Origin: Ophiostoma sp. CBS 140.51
Lineage: Eukaryota; Ascomycota; Sordariomycetes; Ophiostomatales; Ophiostomataceae
NCBI GenBank assembly: GCA_029298735.1
Contig: JANSLP010000092.1
Coordinates: 1 to 64,000 of the forward strand
Reading direction: 5' to 3'
Length of the DNA: 64,000 nucleotides
Positions 54,331-64,000 of this stretch are shown piece by piece. Within the stretch, counting starts at the first letter, position 1; each line of letters starts with the position of its first letter. The notes beneath the pieces were generated by a model. The model searched no databases and was not told the origin of the DNA. It saw nothing but the letters and a program-made list of their open reading frames with translations. Position numbers and translations under genes: made by a program.

Positions 54331-56740
54331 CTCTCTTTCATCCGCCAGACAGAGTCATTGGCGCAAATGGACAGACCAGGGTCAACACCCAGTGAGCTTG
54401 CCGACCTCGCGCTTTGTCTAGTGTCAGCTCGCTCACTGGTATGGCTGCAGCGATCGGCTTTCGTATTGGCCATGAGGGCAACAAATGTTCATTGCCTGTC
54501 GTTCATGACATGACAGGCACATTGCCCTGCACAAGTGCTCCCATCAAACACCGAAGTCAGCCAAGGAGACCAAAAAAGAAAAAGAAAAGGCACCCCTGTT
54601 GTAGCCTCCCACTTCCTCTCTCCGGCACCCCGTCTTCAGCACCTGGGGTACGGCCTTTTCCTGTCTGGGGATGTGCGCTGGGGGTTCTAAGCTGAAAAGT
54701 AGGTACAAAAAAGCAAAGAAGGGAGAAAGAACAGAGGACGGGGACTCGGGCAAAGTCTTACAGCTTGAACTCTGTGATGAATATGCATCCATGACCTCGA
54801 GGTTCACAGAGCCAGAGAACAAATCAAATCACACAAGGTGACAAAGAAACAAGTATGGCTAACGGAGCAAGACTCCAGGGCCCCGACGATCGACACACTT
54901 ACAAGTTACGTTTGAGAGAGACTGCCGGCGTTGGGTACCTGCTCGAGCCTACGTACCTTTATGTGCCTGCGTGGTCCACCCTCCGTGTACGGTTGTATTT
55001 TCCATGATCAACAGAGCGGCATTTCTATTGCTGCATCTCCACGGAGGATCTCGAGAAGGAGCAAGCAAGAGAAACATCGATCGAGGACAGACACACTATG
55101 CAGGCTAGTCAAGACAGTCGCGACCAGTCGCGACCACTCATTCAGACCAGACTCCAAAAGCAAGGCTCCCTTGGAACTGGAGCCAACTGGAACTCTGAAA
55201 GGTCTGGAAACCTCCGATTCACCCATCCACATTCACATCCACCGAGCCAACGTCACCTTGACTTGCGTCTCGCCCAAGGTCACCCCCTGCATTGATGTGT
55301 GCTTCCGACGTCCAACATCCTCGCTCCATGATCGCCTTGTTTTGTGTCTTGCAGTGTCGTCGTCCATCACGGAGAAGACGGCGATGAATGCAGACAAGAA
55401 GTACGAAGACGTGCAGGTGTGGACGCCTCATCCTTGAGATGTTTGAGGTTCTGTCGACTTTCTTCTCTCCTCCCCGTCTCGGTTAGAAACATCCCTTCTC
55501 AACCTTCAGCTCTCACGATTAGCTCATGGGACCTTTCCTCTTTGATGCCCTCCAGACGCCTCCAGACCTTCGCATCGAATCCTTTGTTCGTTCTCGGCGT
55601 GCCGGCGAGCCCAAAAACTTCCCAGACTGTTGGCGCCAATGGTATCCATCCCACACCAACGGGTTATTGCGGGCTGACCAGTCGCTTGGGAGCCAGGGAT
55701 GAGTGTCAACAATGGATACATCTCAGAAACCCCGTTTGGGAAAGCGATCAATACGGAGAATTTGATCCTCTTTTTTCTTTCTTTTTTCTCTCATGTTCTC
55801 TTTCTGTGCCGGCTTCATCAACCAAATGACAGCCCATATCCGAAACTGCAAGCTGACGATGCCAACCTCTTGCAGTGCCATGTAAAAGAAGTTTACTTTT
55901 CCTATTCTTTTCTTTTTCTCTGTTTGAATAAGCGGAGCAGGGTGTCCGATGGGAACCAAACAATGTGCAAGAAATATGCAAAAAGAGGCCCTTGCTCGTT
56001 TTGCATCTCAGCTCATTCGCTTATTTTTCTGCCACTCTCCAATGTGCACACCCTTACATTTTGTCATCTGTTTCCCCGTCTCCCCGTCTCGATTCCAAGG
56101 GAATTTTCTTTATCCTTTTTGACGGTTATTCTCCATTCCAAGTTTGACATCGTGATCGTCTTTTTTACGTTTCTACGTTCCTCCTTCCTCACTAAAAAAG
56201 ACGCCGCCTCTCTTCACCGACAATTCAATATTGATCGTTGATTCGCGATGACGCCGCCGTCGGCCGAGAGACGAATGACAAAAGGATGACGAGTGATGGA
56301 GCTCTGCCTAGCAAAAAAAAATGACGAGAAATCAACCGAAAACGAGGACAGGAGAAGGTTCGAGGGCAGGGCAAAAGGGCAAAGCAAGCGAAGCCAAAGA
56401 AGTGCACCAACCATATTGCCCAAAAGGTGGTGTGTACTGTGTGAGACTGAAAGAGGCAGCACATCGTTCCCGACACTAAAACGACTAAGAAACTAAGAAA
56501 GGCTCACCTGATCATCCGACCCCTCGATGTGGACGAGATGCGAAGTCTGCCATGGGCCTCTTGCTCCATGGTGTTGCCCTGGACCTTGTTTTCTGGGGAT
56601 CCTGGGCATCCAGGGAATCCAAGGCATCCAAGGAAACATCATCAAACATCGCTTGAAAGAGCACTCATTCGACATTGTTGTCCCATTTCCCATCTGGCGG
56701 TGACCTAGCTTCATTGTTAGTTGTGTGTTAGTTGATGGCT

Positions 56741-56760
56741 AGCCAGTGTTAGCCAGTGTT
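56741..56760. repeat. Direct repeat AGCCAGTGTT x 2
   Basis: Two adjacent perfect copies, flanked by further AGTT and GTTAG pieces (56717-56765). The nearby stretch 56578-56634 has degenerate GGCATCCA/GGAATCCA units. Both are minor simple repeats. Confidence 0.7.
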
Positions 56761-59089
56761 AGTTCCCGTTTTGGGTCGTCGTCGTTTATTTTCGGGATTT
56801 CTCGACGACAGCATCTTACTTTTGATTTTCTGACACTTCTACACCTGATGGAGCCCCTCCCTTGCCTTCTCGTTGTTCTCGCATCTGATACGCTGCCGGT
56901 TGTATTTACTATTCTCGCCTTGTCCTGCTAATGACATGGCGATTTTGGCCTCTCACGGAGTTTGTCTCTCCATGGTCTTCCGAGCCTCCCTCTTTGGGCT
57001 GTCACAGTACACCATTTGGTCACTAGCTTGACAGCCCAGCACCCTCTTGTCATGCAGCTTGTCTTGTTCGTCGGTGTGTGCAAGTCCTGGGACTCTTGAG
57101 AAGGTTGTCTGCTCAGCCCGTCCGCCCCGTTCCCTCTATTACCCCTTTCGTATGTCATGTTTTAGCCTTGAAGAAATTCCAGCAAAAGGGAGTAATTGGC
57201 ACACCGACGCAAGGGGTTGACGGTCGAATGTCCAATGTCGACAGCCGTCGGCCGACAGAATGAAAGGCCAGCACGAGCACGTTTGCCTGCCGCCTTGCCG
57301 CAACGCAAATCGAGTGGTGGACCGCACCCGACCGTCGCTCGACCCCTGCCACAGGTTGGGCGATCATCTCTTGTTAGTGCGAATCCTTCACAGCTCTCTT
57401 GCTCTCTTTTTCTCAGTATTTTGCGCCTCCCCTTGCTGCCACAGGATTTTGGGCCCTTGTCTTTGCTGCGAAAGCCTGCTGCGCATCACCAAACCAGGCC
57501 AAGAAGCCAAAAAAAGCCAAGGCAGCTAACGCACAGGACTTTTTAACTTCGGAGAGGAGCGAGGGGGGAGAGGGGAGAAGCATGGACCTGAACGACCCAA
57601 GACGAGACAAGAATAGCAACGCTTCATTCACTGTGGGACGGACACAGCACTCTGAGCACAGGAAGGCACGAGAAGAAATGGGCACTAAGCCGAGAGTTGC
57701 CAAATAGAGCGACAAGCCTGTGATGAGCTTGGAGTGACTACGACGAAAGAAGAAAAGGAATCAAATGTCCAAGGGGGGCAACAGGGCTAATGGCTAAAGA
57801 GGAAAACGACCGACAGCCGTACCTGGGAGGCAGGTACATGCGTGAGAGAAAGACAAAGTTGACAAATAATGGGAACAGTCGTGAAGGCAGATCATGAAGA
57901 TGTTCGTGAGGCCGTTTATCCTCTTCAGCCATCTAGAGTCCAGACCGTGGTGGACAGGAGACAGGAAAATAAAGGAAAGACATGACACGGAATAACTGTG
58001 CGAATAGGGGCCATCGTCCAACGTCGTTTTGTTATTCCACATGATTTTACTTTTTTTTTTGTTCACCTTCCGCCAGTGTGGGAAAAACAAACATCCTCCA
58101 ACGTTTTTGCTGTCTCACACCGTCGGAAAATTAAAATCCAAGTTATCAAGAATGACGGAACAAGAAAACGTGCAAAGTGGAATACAACTGAGTGGGACTG
58201 GGACTCGCCGAAGAAAGGACAGAGTAGACATCAGGGGCTGGAAGACATCGACAATGGATGGCAGAAGGGGCTGAAGGCTCAATGGCATTCAACAGCTATC
58301 AACCACCAAATGTCAATCTGTTGGACAATATCGATGTTTCTATTGGGCGCCAACATTGCCTCTCTATCGTGTATTGTTTGTCTTGTCTCATGCGCTGGTG
58401 ATTCAGTTTTGCATTCCAAGGCTTGTCGCCTGTCGTTTGGGGTCTGTCTGCTACTTGCCATTTGCTTTCCTTTTTATTTGTCCCTCCAACTGGTGCCGTA
58501 TATGCGAAATAAAAGCGGAATGCAAGTGGGTGGGAAGCACCCCAAAAGAGGCTGAAAGAGGCGGGCTGAAAGAGATGTGAGGGTGGTCTGAGGGAAGGCT
58601 GGGGAAACATCATGATCAGCTCGTATATCGACAGACATAACAACAAAACTCTGAGTAATGGACATGCACAATGATGCACATTAGGATGTCTCGCCCTCGA
58701 TGCCCTGTTGGTATTCCAAATCAAACCAAAAGTACACAAACATCATGACAAGCTGAACATACGTCAAACAATAGATGCGATCGAAATCGAAAGGAAATAT
58801 ACCACATTCTGCATGTCGCAGAAGCTGTTGTCTATAAAGTCCAAAGAATCAGAACGCCCTCGTTCTCGTTCTCGACCTGGCACCCCCGTGCTTCCTTCCC
58901 AAGCAAAAGACAAAAAGGACCAGAAACCAATAAATGTGAGACATGCATTCAGCCCTCGCCGCCAACCCCCTTTTCCAGGAGTGTAGCAAAATCCAATCCT
59001 CCTCCCAAAACAAATGAAAAATATGTACGTTGTAGATCAGATAAAGATGACAAAATGAAAATAAAAGAATGTATGTATGAGCCACTCCA

Positions 59090-61228
59090 TCATGTGTCCT
59101 CCGGGCTGCCTGGCTCTGGTTGGTCGCGCGGTGGCCGCTCGTGCGGACTCCAGCCCTTGAATCGGACCTCAGTCTTCTTGCTGCCGTTGCCGTTGCTACT
59201 GCTACCGCTGAAAAGGCTGTCTTTTCTACCGGAAGAGGAGCCAAGGCCCGTCGTCGACAGCTCGTAACGCCCACCCAGCACCAGATCCTTGGCCACCAGC
59301 TCGCGTGTACGGCCGAGACTCTCAATGTCGGCAATCCGCTGCACCGTCGCGTCCAGGTGCTCCCGGAAGCCAGGCGCGCCACAGATTTGCCGCAGCGCCT
59401 CCTGCATCGGCACCGACGACGCCCGCACTTGCGCATTGCTCGCAATCGTATACAGGTTGCGACGGTCCATCTCCCGGATAAAGTCGGCGCGGGTCATGAT
59501 CTGTTGGGCTTCGTGAAGAGCAACCGACGGGAGCTGTGTGCGTTCCGCTGGCTTACCTGTGGTCGGGTCGTATGTGGCGAGAGCTGCAGTCAAACCCGAG
59601 GTTCCGTCTGAACCGGAGGCAGCCACAGCAGCAGCCACGGCCGTGCCCGAGCTCGGGTCTTCCTCCTCCTCGCTGGGTTTGAAGGTGCCTTTCTCCTTGG
59701 CGGTATCCTCGGCCTCCTTGTCGACGAGTGCCTGGGCCAGCACCATCGCGGCAGCCGCCCACTTTTGCTGGTCCATGACGTCGTCGTCCATGTCCGCACC
59801 AAGCACCCAGCATTGGTTCAGGAACCATGTCTTTTCGGCCTCGGTAATCTTCCGGCACGTCGCCAGCATGTCCGTGCTGCGGGCCACGCGGTTGAGGAAC
59901 GTCAGACGGCCACCCACGTGGTCGTACACCTCGGCAGCGGTCGCGTTACTGACCCGCTCACCGAAATACCGCCACCGGAACCGCTGCAGTGTCACCATTG
60001 CCGGGTGCCGCGCCAGGTCCTGGATGCTGTGTACCTCCATCCGCGCCGCCAGCTGTTTGAGGCGCTCGTACACCCAGTAGTCGTCACTGTTGAACACCAT
60101 CGTCACCAGCCCTGCGGCGGCCCACTGTTCCGCCCGTTGTTGCAACAACTCAATGAGGTCGCGCCCGTCGTCGTCGTCACGGATCAGGTGCATCTGGTTG
60201 ACAATCACCACCAATGGGCGGTGTCGCACATTGATCTGTGTAATGTTGCGCCGCCGCAGTGCCACCTTTTCGAGCTTGTTCAGCGCCCGCTCGATATCCA
60301 AAAGGGCGGTGCTCTCGCGGGGTCCGCGCTCGCTGAAATAACCGCCAATGTAGTCCTCGTTGAACTCGTAGTTGAGGGCTTTACCGAGCCGGATGCGGAA
60401 GATTTCCAGGTCGGCATGCGCGTCAAACATGGCCACACCCTCGGCGTCGTTTTGTGCCATCGCCTCCAGCTGCATGCTGCTCTTGCCCGTGCCCTTTTCG
60501 CCGATAAACAAGTGGTAGTGCCCAATCTCGCGACCTCCTACAATGTCATTGACCTTTTTCTGTTCGGGTCGCTCGATCCAGTAGTTGCCACGCCCGTCGT
60601 CGCCGTCGCCGTCCTCGTCGGCCTCGCTGCCCTCGCTCTCGTCCGTCGGGTGGATAATGCCAGCGGCGCCGCCCGCCAAATGTTGGGGCACGCCGCGGCC
60701 CATCGCCGCGAGCTCGAGTACAGGGTCGCCCGGTTCAAACGCCAGAATCATCTTGCGGAGCACAAGGTGCTTATAGTAGCGGTGGTAGCCGTAGCCAGCG
60801 GCGCCGAAGCCGAGGGCGAGCATCAGGATGGACGCAAGGGATGTGGCTGCCGACTCGAGCATCTTGGCGCCCAAAGACGCGTCTCCGGAGCCGTTGCTGC
60901 CATTGTTGCCACCATTGCCTGAACTCGACGAGCTTTGCTGGCTCTTAGTGTTGCTCTCCGGTTGTGGGTCCGTCGGAGGTGGTGTTGACGAAGAGTAGTA
61001 TCGCCGTAACCGATACGGCTGTGGTCTCCGGTGCTGTGTGTCGCCAAAAGAGCACGCGCTTGAGTTGCTTCCGTGTACCGTGGCCAGTGCCTGCCGGCTA
61101 CAATCCGTTCTGCTGGCTGCCAGCGTGCTGTGTCGCGTCGCAATGGCCGGAGTTCGGGCGGAGCTGCATCTTGCGCCTAACGCCGTCCGGGCCTGTGCCG
61201 GCCACGCCTGAAGGAGCGGAGCTCTCAT
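59090..61228 (-). CDS. Mitochondrial-type P-loop (AAA/Orc1-like) ATPase of a fungal family
   Basis: A single exon encodes 712 residues. Residues 1-80 are rich in Arg, Ala and Ser with no long acidic stretch (MRAPLLQAWPAQARTALGAR), suggesting mitochondrial import. One membrane helix lies at about 126-149 (SLASILMLALGFGAAGYGYH). The Walker A motif is GEKGTGKSS (243-251). The strand expected to carry Walker B reads PLVVIVNQMHLI (338-349), without the usual D-E pair, then RDDDDGRDLIELL. MVFNSDDYWVYERLK is probably sensor-like. The C-terminal half is helical with a Ser/Glu-rich linker. An inner-membrane NTPase role is inferred. I do not recognise a named orthologue. Confidence 0.85.
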   Translation of the reverse strand: MRAPLLQAWPAQARTALGARCSSARTPAIATRHSTLAASRTDCSRQALATVHGSNSSACSFGDTQHRRPQPYRLRRYYSSSTPPPTDPQPESNTKSQQSSSSSGNGGNNGSNGSGDASLGAKMLESAATSLASILMLALGFGAAGYGYHRYYKHLVLRKMILAFEPGDPVLELAAMGRGVPQHLAGGAAGIIHPTDESEGSEADEDGDGDDGRGNYWIERPEQKKVNDIVGGREIGHYHLFIGEKGTGKSSMQLEAMAQNDAEGVAMFDAHADLEIFRIRLGKALNYEFNEDYIGGYFSERGPRESTALLDIERALNKLEKVALRRRNITQINVRHRPLVVIVNQMHLIRDDDDGRDLIELLQQRAEQWAAAGLVTMVFNSDDYWVYERLKQLAARMEVHSIQDLARHPAMVTLQRFRWRYFGERVSNATAAEVYDHVGGRLTFLNRVARSTDMLATCRKITEAEKTWFLNQCWVLGADMDDDVMDQQKWAAAAMVLAQALVDKEAEDTAKEKGTFKPSEEEEDPSSGTAVAAAVAASGSDGTSGLTAALATYDPTTGKPAERTQLPSVALHEAQQIMTRADFIREMDRRNLYTIASNAQVRASSVPMQEALRQICGAPGFREHLDATVQRIADIESLGRTRELVAKDLVLGGRYELSTTGLGSSSGRKDSLFSGSSSNGNGSKKTEVRFKGWSPHERPPRDQPEPGSPEDT

Positions 61229-62305
61229 GGTCGAATAGAAGCTGCAAGAAGTCTGTACGGCAATGTGAGTTGCCCGTCTAGAGCTTCTTCTGCTTGCTGT
61301 CGTCGTCTGTCCGCGTTGTCGTGACGCTTTCTGCTACAACGATGCCATGCTCTTAAGCGGGGCTTTGTCACGCGCAATGTCGAAATGCCACGGCAGTTGG
61401 TTAAGAAGGATGCGAAGGATCAAGACGAGGTTGTGAAAAGATACAAAAAGCTGGGGGGCGACGAAGAAAAGGAGAAGTCAAACTCAGCCAAGAGTTCGAA
61501 ATTAGGAGAATTGGAAAACGCCCGGTTGCCTCAATTTTCTGAAAGCGTCGTCCTTGTTCCTGGTCATACAGACGTAACTGGAAAGTGCTGCCAAGGCCGC
61601 TCTAAAATCAGGACAACAAGGGAAGGAAGCTGAATTCGCGAAGCTTGCAACTACAAATGGCAGGCGCAGCTGCGCCCTGGTGGAGCAAAGCAAGCAAATA
61701 GCAAATAAATAGTGCAAGCAATAGGCGCGAGTTCCCCACACGTGACGTATGTCGCACTGGGTCGCTTTTTGGCGCCAATTTACGCCTAGAACGCGTTCCA
61801 CAGCTTGGCAGGTACAAAGGAGTTCTGGCAGCTGTTTGCACCTGTAGCGCTAAAGTGGGCAGTCCTAAGCACTTACACCGCGCGCTCCTTCCGTATCTGA
61901 CGATGAGGACTGTCCGACATCATGGGATCAAACTCGACCGTGGCCTTTGGAGGGGTTCCTTCCATATTTGGCAATTTTTGTAATTTTTGAAACTGAATCG
62001 TACCTTCCTCTCCATTAAACCTGCCCCTCATTGCCCCTCTTCTCCCGTAGCCCTAATTGTCTGCTTCCCGTTGCCCTGACATCTTCTCTTTCGAATTATT
62101 ATCTCCATCATCACCACTTTTGTACATCTGATATCACCACTTACACAACCACAAATATCAGCGCTTGTTTGTCTTTGGCTCTTCTTCTTTCAAATTCATT
62201 TCTCTAAATTTAAAAGCTTTCCCCCGTTTTCGCACTTTTGCCTCCATCAACACTCGCTCTTAGACAAACCATAAAGACCTCTATTTGGCATGGCCGACCG
62301 ATGAA
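61229..62305. promoter_or_regulatory. Divergent promoter of the ATPase and the right-edge gene
   Basis: About 1.08 kb between head-to-head genes. A CT-rich leader (62000-62280) precedes the right-hand gene, and a four-codon upstream ORF lies at 62290-62304. Confidence 0.55.
62290..62304 (+). CDS. Upstream ORF (MADR-stop) in the leader of the right-edge gene
   Basis: ATG GCC GAC CGA TGA ends two bases before the predicted main start codon at 62306. A second out-of-frame ATG at 62301 overlaps its stop (ATGA). A minimal uORF this close to the start would favour termination and reinitiation control, if it lies within the transcript. Confidence 0.4.
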   Translation: MADR

Positions 62306-64000
62306 ATGTCTTCATTATTTGGGCCAGCTCCGGGTACGTATCAGATCCACATCATAACATCAACAGACTATGAAACATCTACTAATTTGCATCATCTTTA
62401 GCCCGACTGCCTTCACCGGCCTCTCTGCTTCTTGAGGCGTGGACCAGCAGTGCCGAGACCAAAAAGCTCGTTGATGCGCTTCTGAGTCGCGATGGCCTCG
62501 ATAACAACGATACCAGAGATGCGCCTCTTCTTTCCGACGCCAGAGAGAACCAGAGAGATGCGCTCCGAGCCCGCTTTGCAGCTTTTGATCGGGACATGTC
62601 TGTCTTAAGCACTGTTGTCACCGCCATCAAGGCGCTCAAGAAGACCTCGACCCATCTCAGTGTCCTTACCAGCAGCCCCGGCAGCATGCAAGAGCTCAAG
62701 GTTCCAAAGCGGGACAGCGTTTGCGAAGAGAAGTACCACTTGCTCACGACCGTCTTCTTTGTCGAGGAGGGCGAAGTGGCGTGGGACAAGCACGATCTCG
62801 TCAACGGCATCGACACCATTACGGGCATCGAGTGTCGTCGCCGCCAAGACCTTGGAAGCATCGCCGAGAAGTTGGGTATCCGTAGCCCTGGTCAGCTTGC
62901 CATCGCCCGTCGTCGCATGGACCCGTCGCTTGATATTTTGGAGCTTCTCATTGCGCAAAACACGCAGGCAGAGTATCTCTTCCGAACCGTCTTTCTCGGA
63001 ACACGGATCTGTGTAAGTTACAAGAGACATCTTGTTTGAAGCAAAGACATATAAATCTAACCATCTTTTCACACACAGACAATCTGCCATCATCTCAACG
63101 AAAATACCAACATCGAATTTGTCGTCCAGCTCCTCAATGCACTCTTCCCGCCATACCTTGCGATATACCCCGTTCCCTGCATCGACGTCCAAGAAGTCCG
63201 TGCCGTGCGCGAGAAAATCTACCTTGCTCTCATGGATACGGATATTCAGTTTGAGGGCGACGACGGCGGTATTGAAGCTGCTGCCTTACAAAACGACCTC
63301 CTCACCCAGCTCGGCATCGACAGCTGGCGAACAGAGATCTACCCTGCACTCAACGAATACTTTGCCCGCGTGGAGTCTGTGAAGAAGGCGTACGATGAAC
63401 TTCACAATACACAAGACGTCTATCTAGACTGTGTCAGTGGTGATCCCTTTATGGAGGAAGTAGCGCACCAGGCTGCCATGGAAATTCCTGCCGTCAAAGT
63501 GCGCGGACCAGATGAGCGGCCAGACTCTACTGCAAGCTCACAACACGGCCCCATTAAGTCTATTCTCAAAAACTCGTTTTCTTCCATGTCTGCACAGAGT
63601 GTCTCGACATACGCCTCATCGTACGGGTCTGGCTCGGAGCTCATCCTACACCCCCTGGCCCGAGAAATGAACGGTCTCGATGAAAACGAGCTGCTTCGGA
63701 TGGGCCTCGCCCTTCCTTCTCGCAGTTCTCGCAGCAATCCAACCTCCTTTGACAGCTCAGTCGCCTCACCTCGGGCCTTGGCCAATCTGAGAGCCCAACT
63801 CAACCTGGCTGATGAATTACGAATGGCGTCCTCCACTCCTGGCACAAAATCCGTTTCGCCCTCTATAATATCGGAGTATGCTGTGAGGCCGACTCCAACC
63901 GCCGTCAATGAAGACGACGATGTGTTCGCCACAGCGGCTGAGAAGAAAGAGAAAGACAAAGCTTTCGGCCTTGGCCTTCAGAATCAGGAAACTGAAGCTA
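62306..64000 (+). CDS. Unrecognised fungal protein, 5' part (runs off the window)
   Basis: Exons 62306-62333, 62402-63012 and 63079 to the edge give at least 520 residues. The introns are 68 and 66 bp (GTACGT and GTAAGT donors). Splicing joins MSSLFGPAP-ARLPSPASLLLEAWTSS and FLGTRIC-TICHHLNENTNIEF and leaves an open frame to base 64000. The first 300 residues look helical and globular, with CRRRQDLGSIAEKLGIRSPGQLAIARRRMDPSLDILELL and FPPYLAIYPVPCIDVQEVRAV. From about residue 340 the sequence becomes Ser-rich and probably disordered (SILKNSFSSMSAQSVSTYASS). I do not recognise the family and assign no function. Confidence 0.8.

Larger units (their letters stand above)
46701..59089. other. 12.4 kb stretch with no supportable gene
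   Basis: Both strands contain only short, mutually overlapping frames (for example 49127-49747 minus, 50241-51128 and 50623-51450 plus) with no domain, no motif and none of the strong C/G-ending codon bias seen in every confirmed gene of the window. I saw no terminal repeats, no transposase or reverse-transcriptase motifs, no tRNA B-box and no 5S signature. It may hold non-coding RNA, decayed sequence, or regulatory DNA of the regulator at 44652. Confidence 0.5.

Noticed and set aside
1..64000. tRNA, 5S rRNA, CRISPR arrays and intact transposons
   Set aside because: A visual scan of both strands for tRNA B-box consensus, 5S internal control sequences, regularly spaced repeats, long terminal repeats and transposase or reverse-transcriptase motifs found nothing convincing. 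A dedicated search tool could still find divergent cases.

Overview
The window is nuclear DNA of a filamentous ascomycete (Pezizomycotina, probably a Sordariomycete). The evidence is GC-rich coding sequence, few short introns (about 53-81 bp with GTAAGT-like donors and CTAAC-type branch points), a Zn2Cys6 regulator carrying an AT-hook, CT-rich promoters and leaders, and spacious intergenic DNA. I found 17 protein genes in the body of the window, a probable gene tail at base 1 and a gene that runs off the right edge. I saw no tRNA, rRNA, CRISPR array or intact transposon.

Left part (1-9742): a possible 3' end of a gene, then IMP dehydrogenase (minus) and an IQGAP-type cytokinesis scaffold (plus), which share a 1.55 kb divergent promoter containing an E-box and GATA-type elements.

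Middle-left (10705-26404, perhaps to 30014): an accessory catabolic block. It holds a two-domain VOC extradiol ring-cleaving dioxygenase, a PheA/TfdB-type flavin phenol hydroxylase with an unusual N-terminal extension, three short-chain dehydrogenases, two small proteins that look like dimeric alpha/beta-barrel (ABM/EthD-like) proteins, a secreted DUF8021-like protein, and a pyruvoyl decarboxylase of the PsiD (tryptophan decarboxylase) type. A zinc-free MDR enone reductase lies 2.5 kb further on. Six of these genes form three head-to-head pairs. Two of the shared promoters contain the same 14-bp element (TCCGAAGATCGTCC) and the third has a close variant. Together the genes suggest hydroxylation of a phenol to a catechol, meta-cleavage of the ring, and redox processing of the products, possibly fed by amine or amino-acid decarboxylation. 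No PKS, NRPS, terpene synthase or P450 is present, so this looks like a degradative or detoxification cluster rather than a standard secondary-metabolite cluster. It is my main candidate for an undescribed system.

Middle (30463-41221): a protein with an ESCO/Eco1-type zinc finger but no acetyltransferase domain, the ER V-ATPase assembly factor Vma12, the polyprenyl diphosphate synthase Coq1, and an allantoinase with a large internal insertion and several GATA sites upstream that fit nitrogen control.

Right part (42095-64000): a Zn2Cys6/AT-hook regulator with a histidine-rich stretch, preceded by a 14.4 kb stretch with no supportable gene. The first 2 kb of that stretch is strongly pyrimidine-rich on the regulator's sense strand. 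Beyond it are a mitochondrial-looking P-loop ATPase with a non-canonical Walker B segment and, divergent from it, an unrecognised gene with a four-codon upstream ORF that is cut by the window edge.
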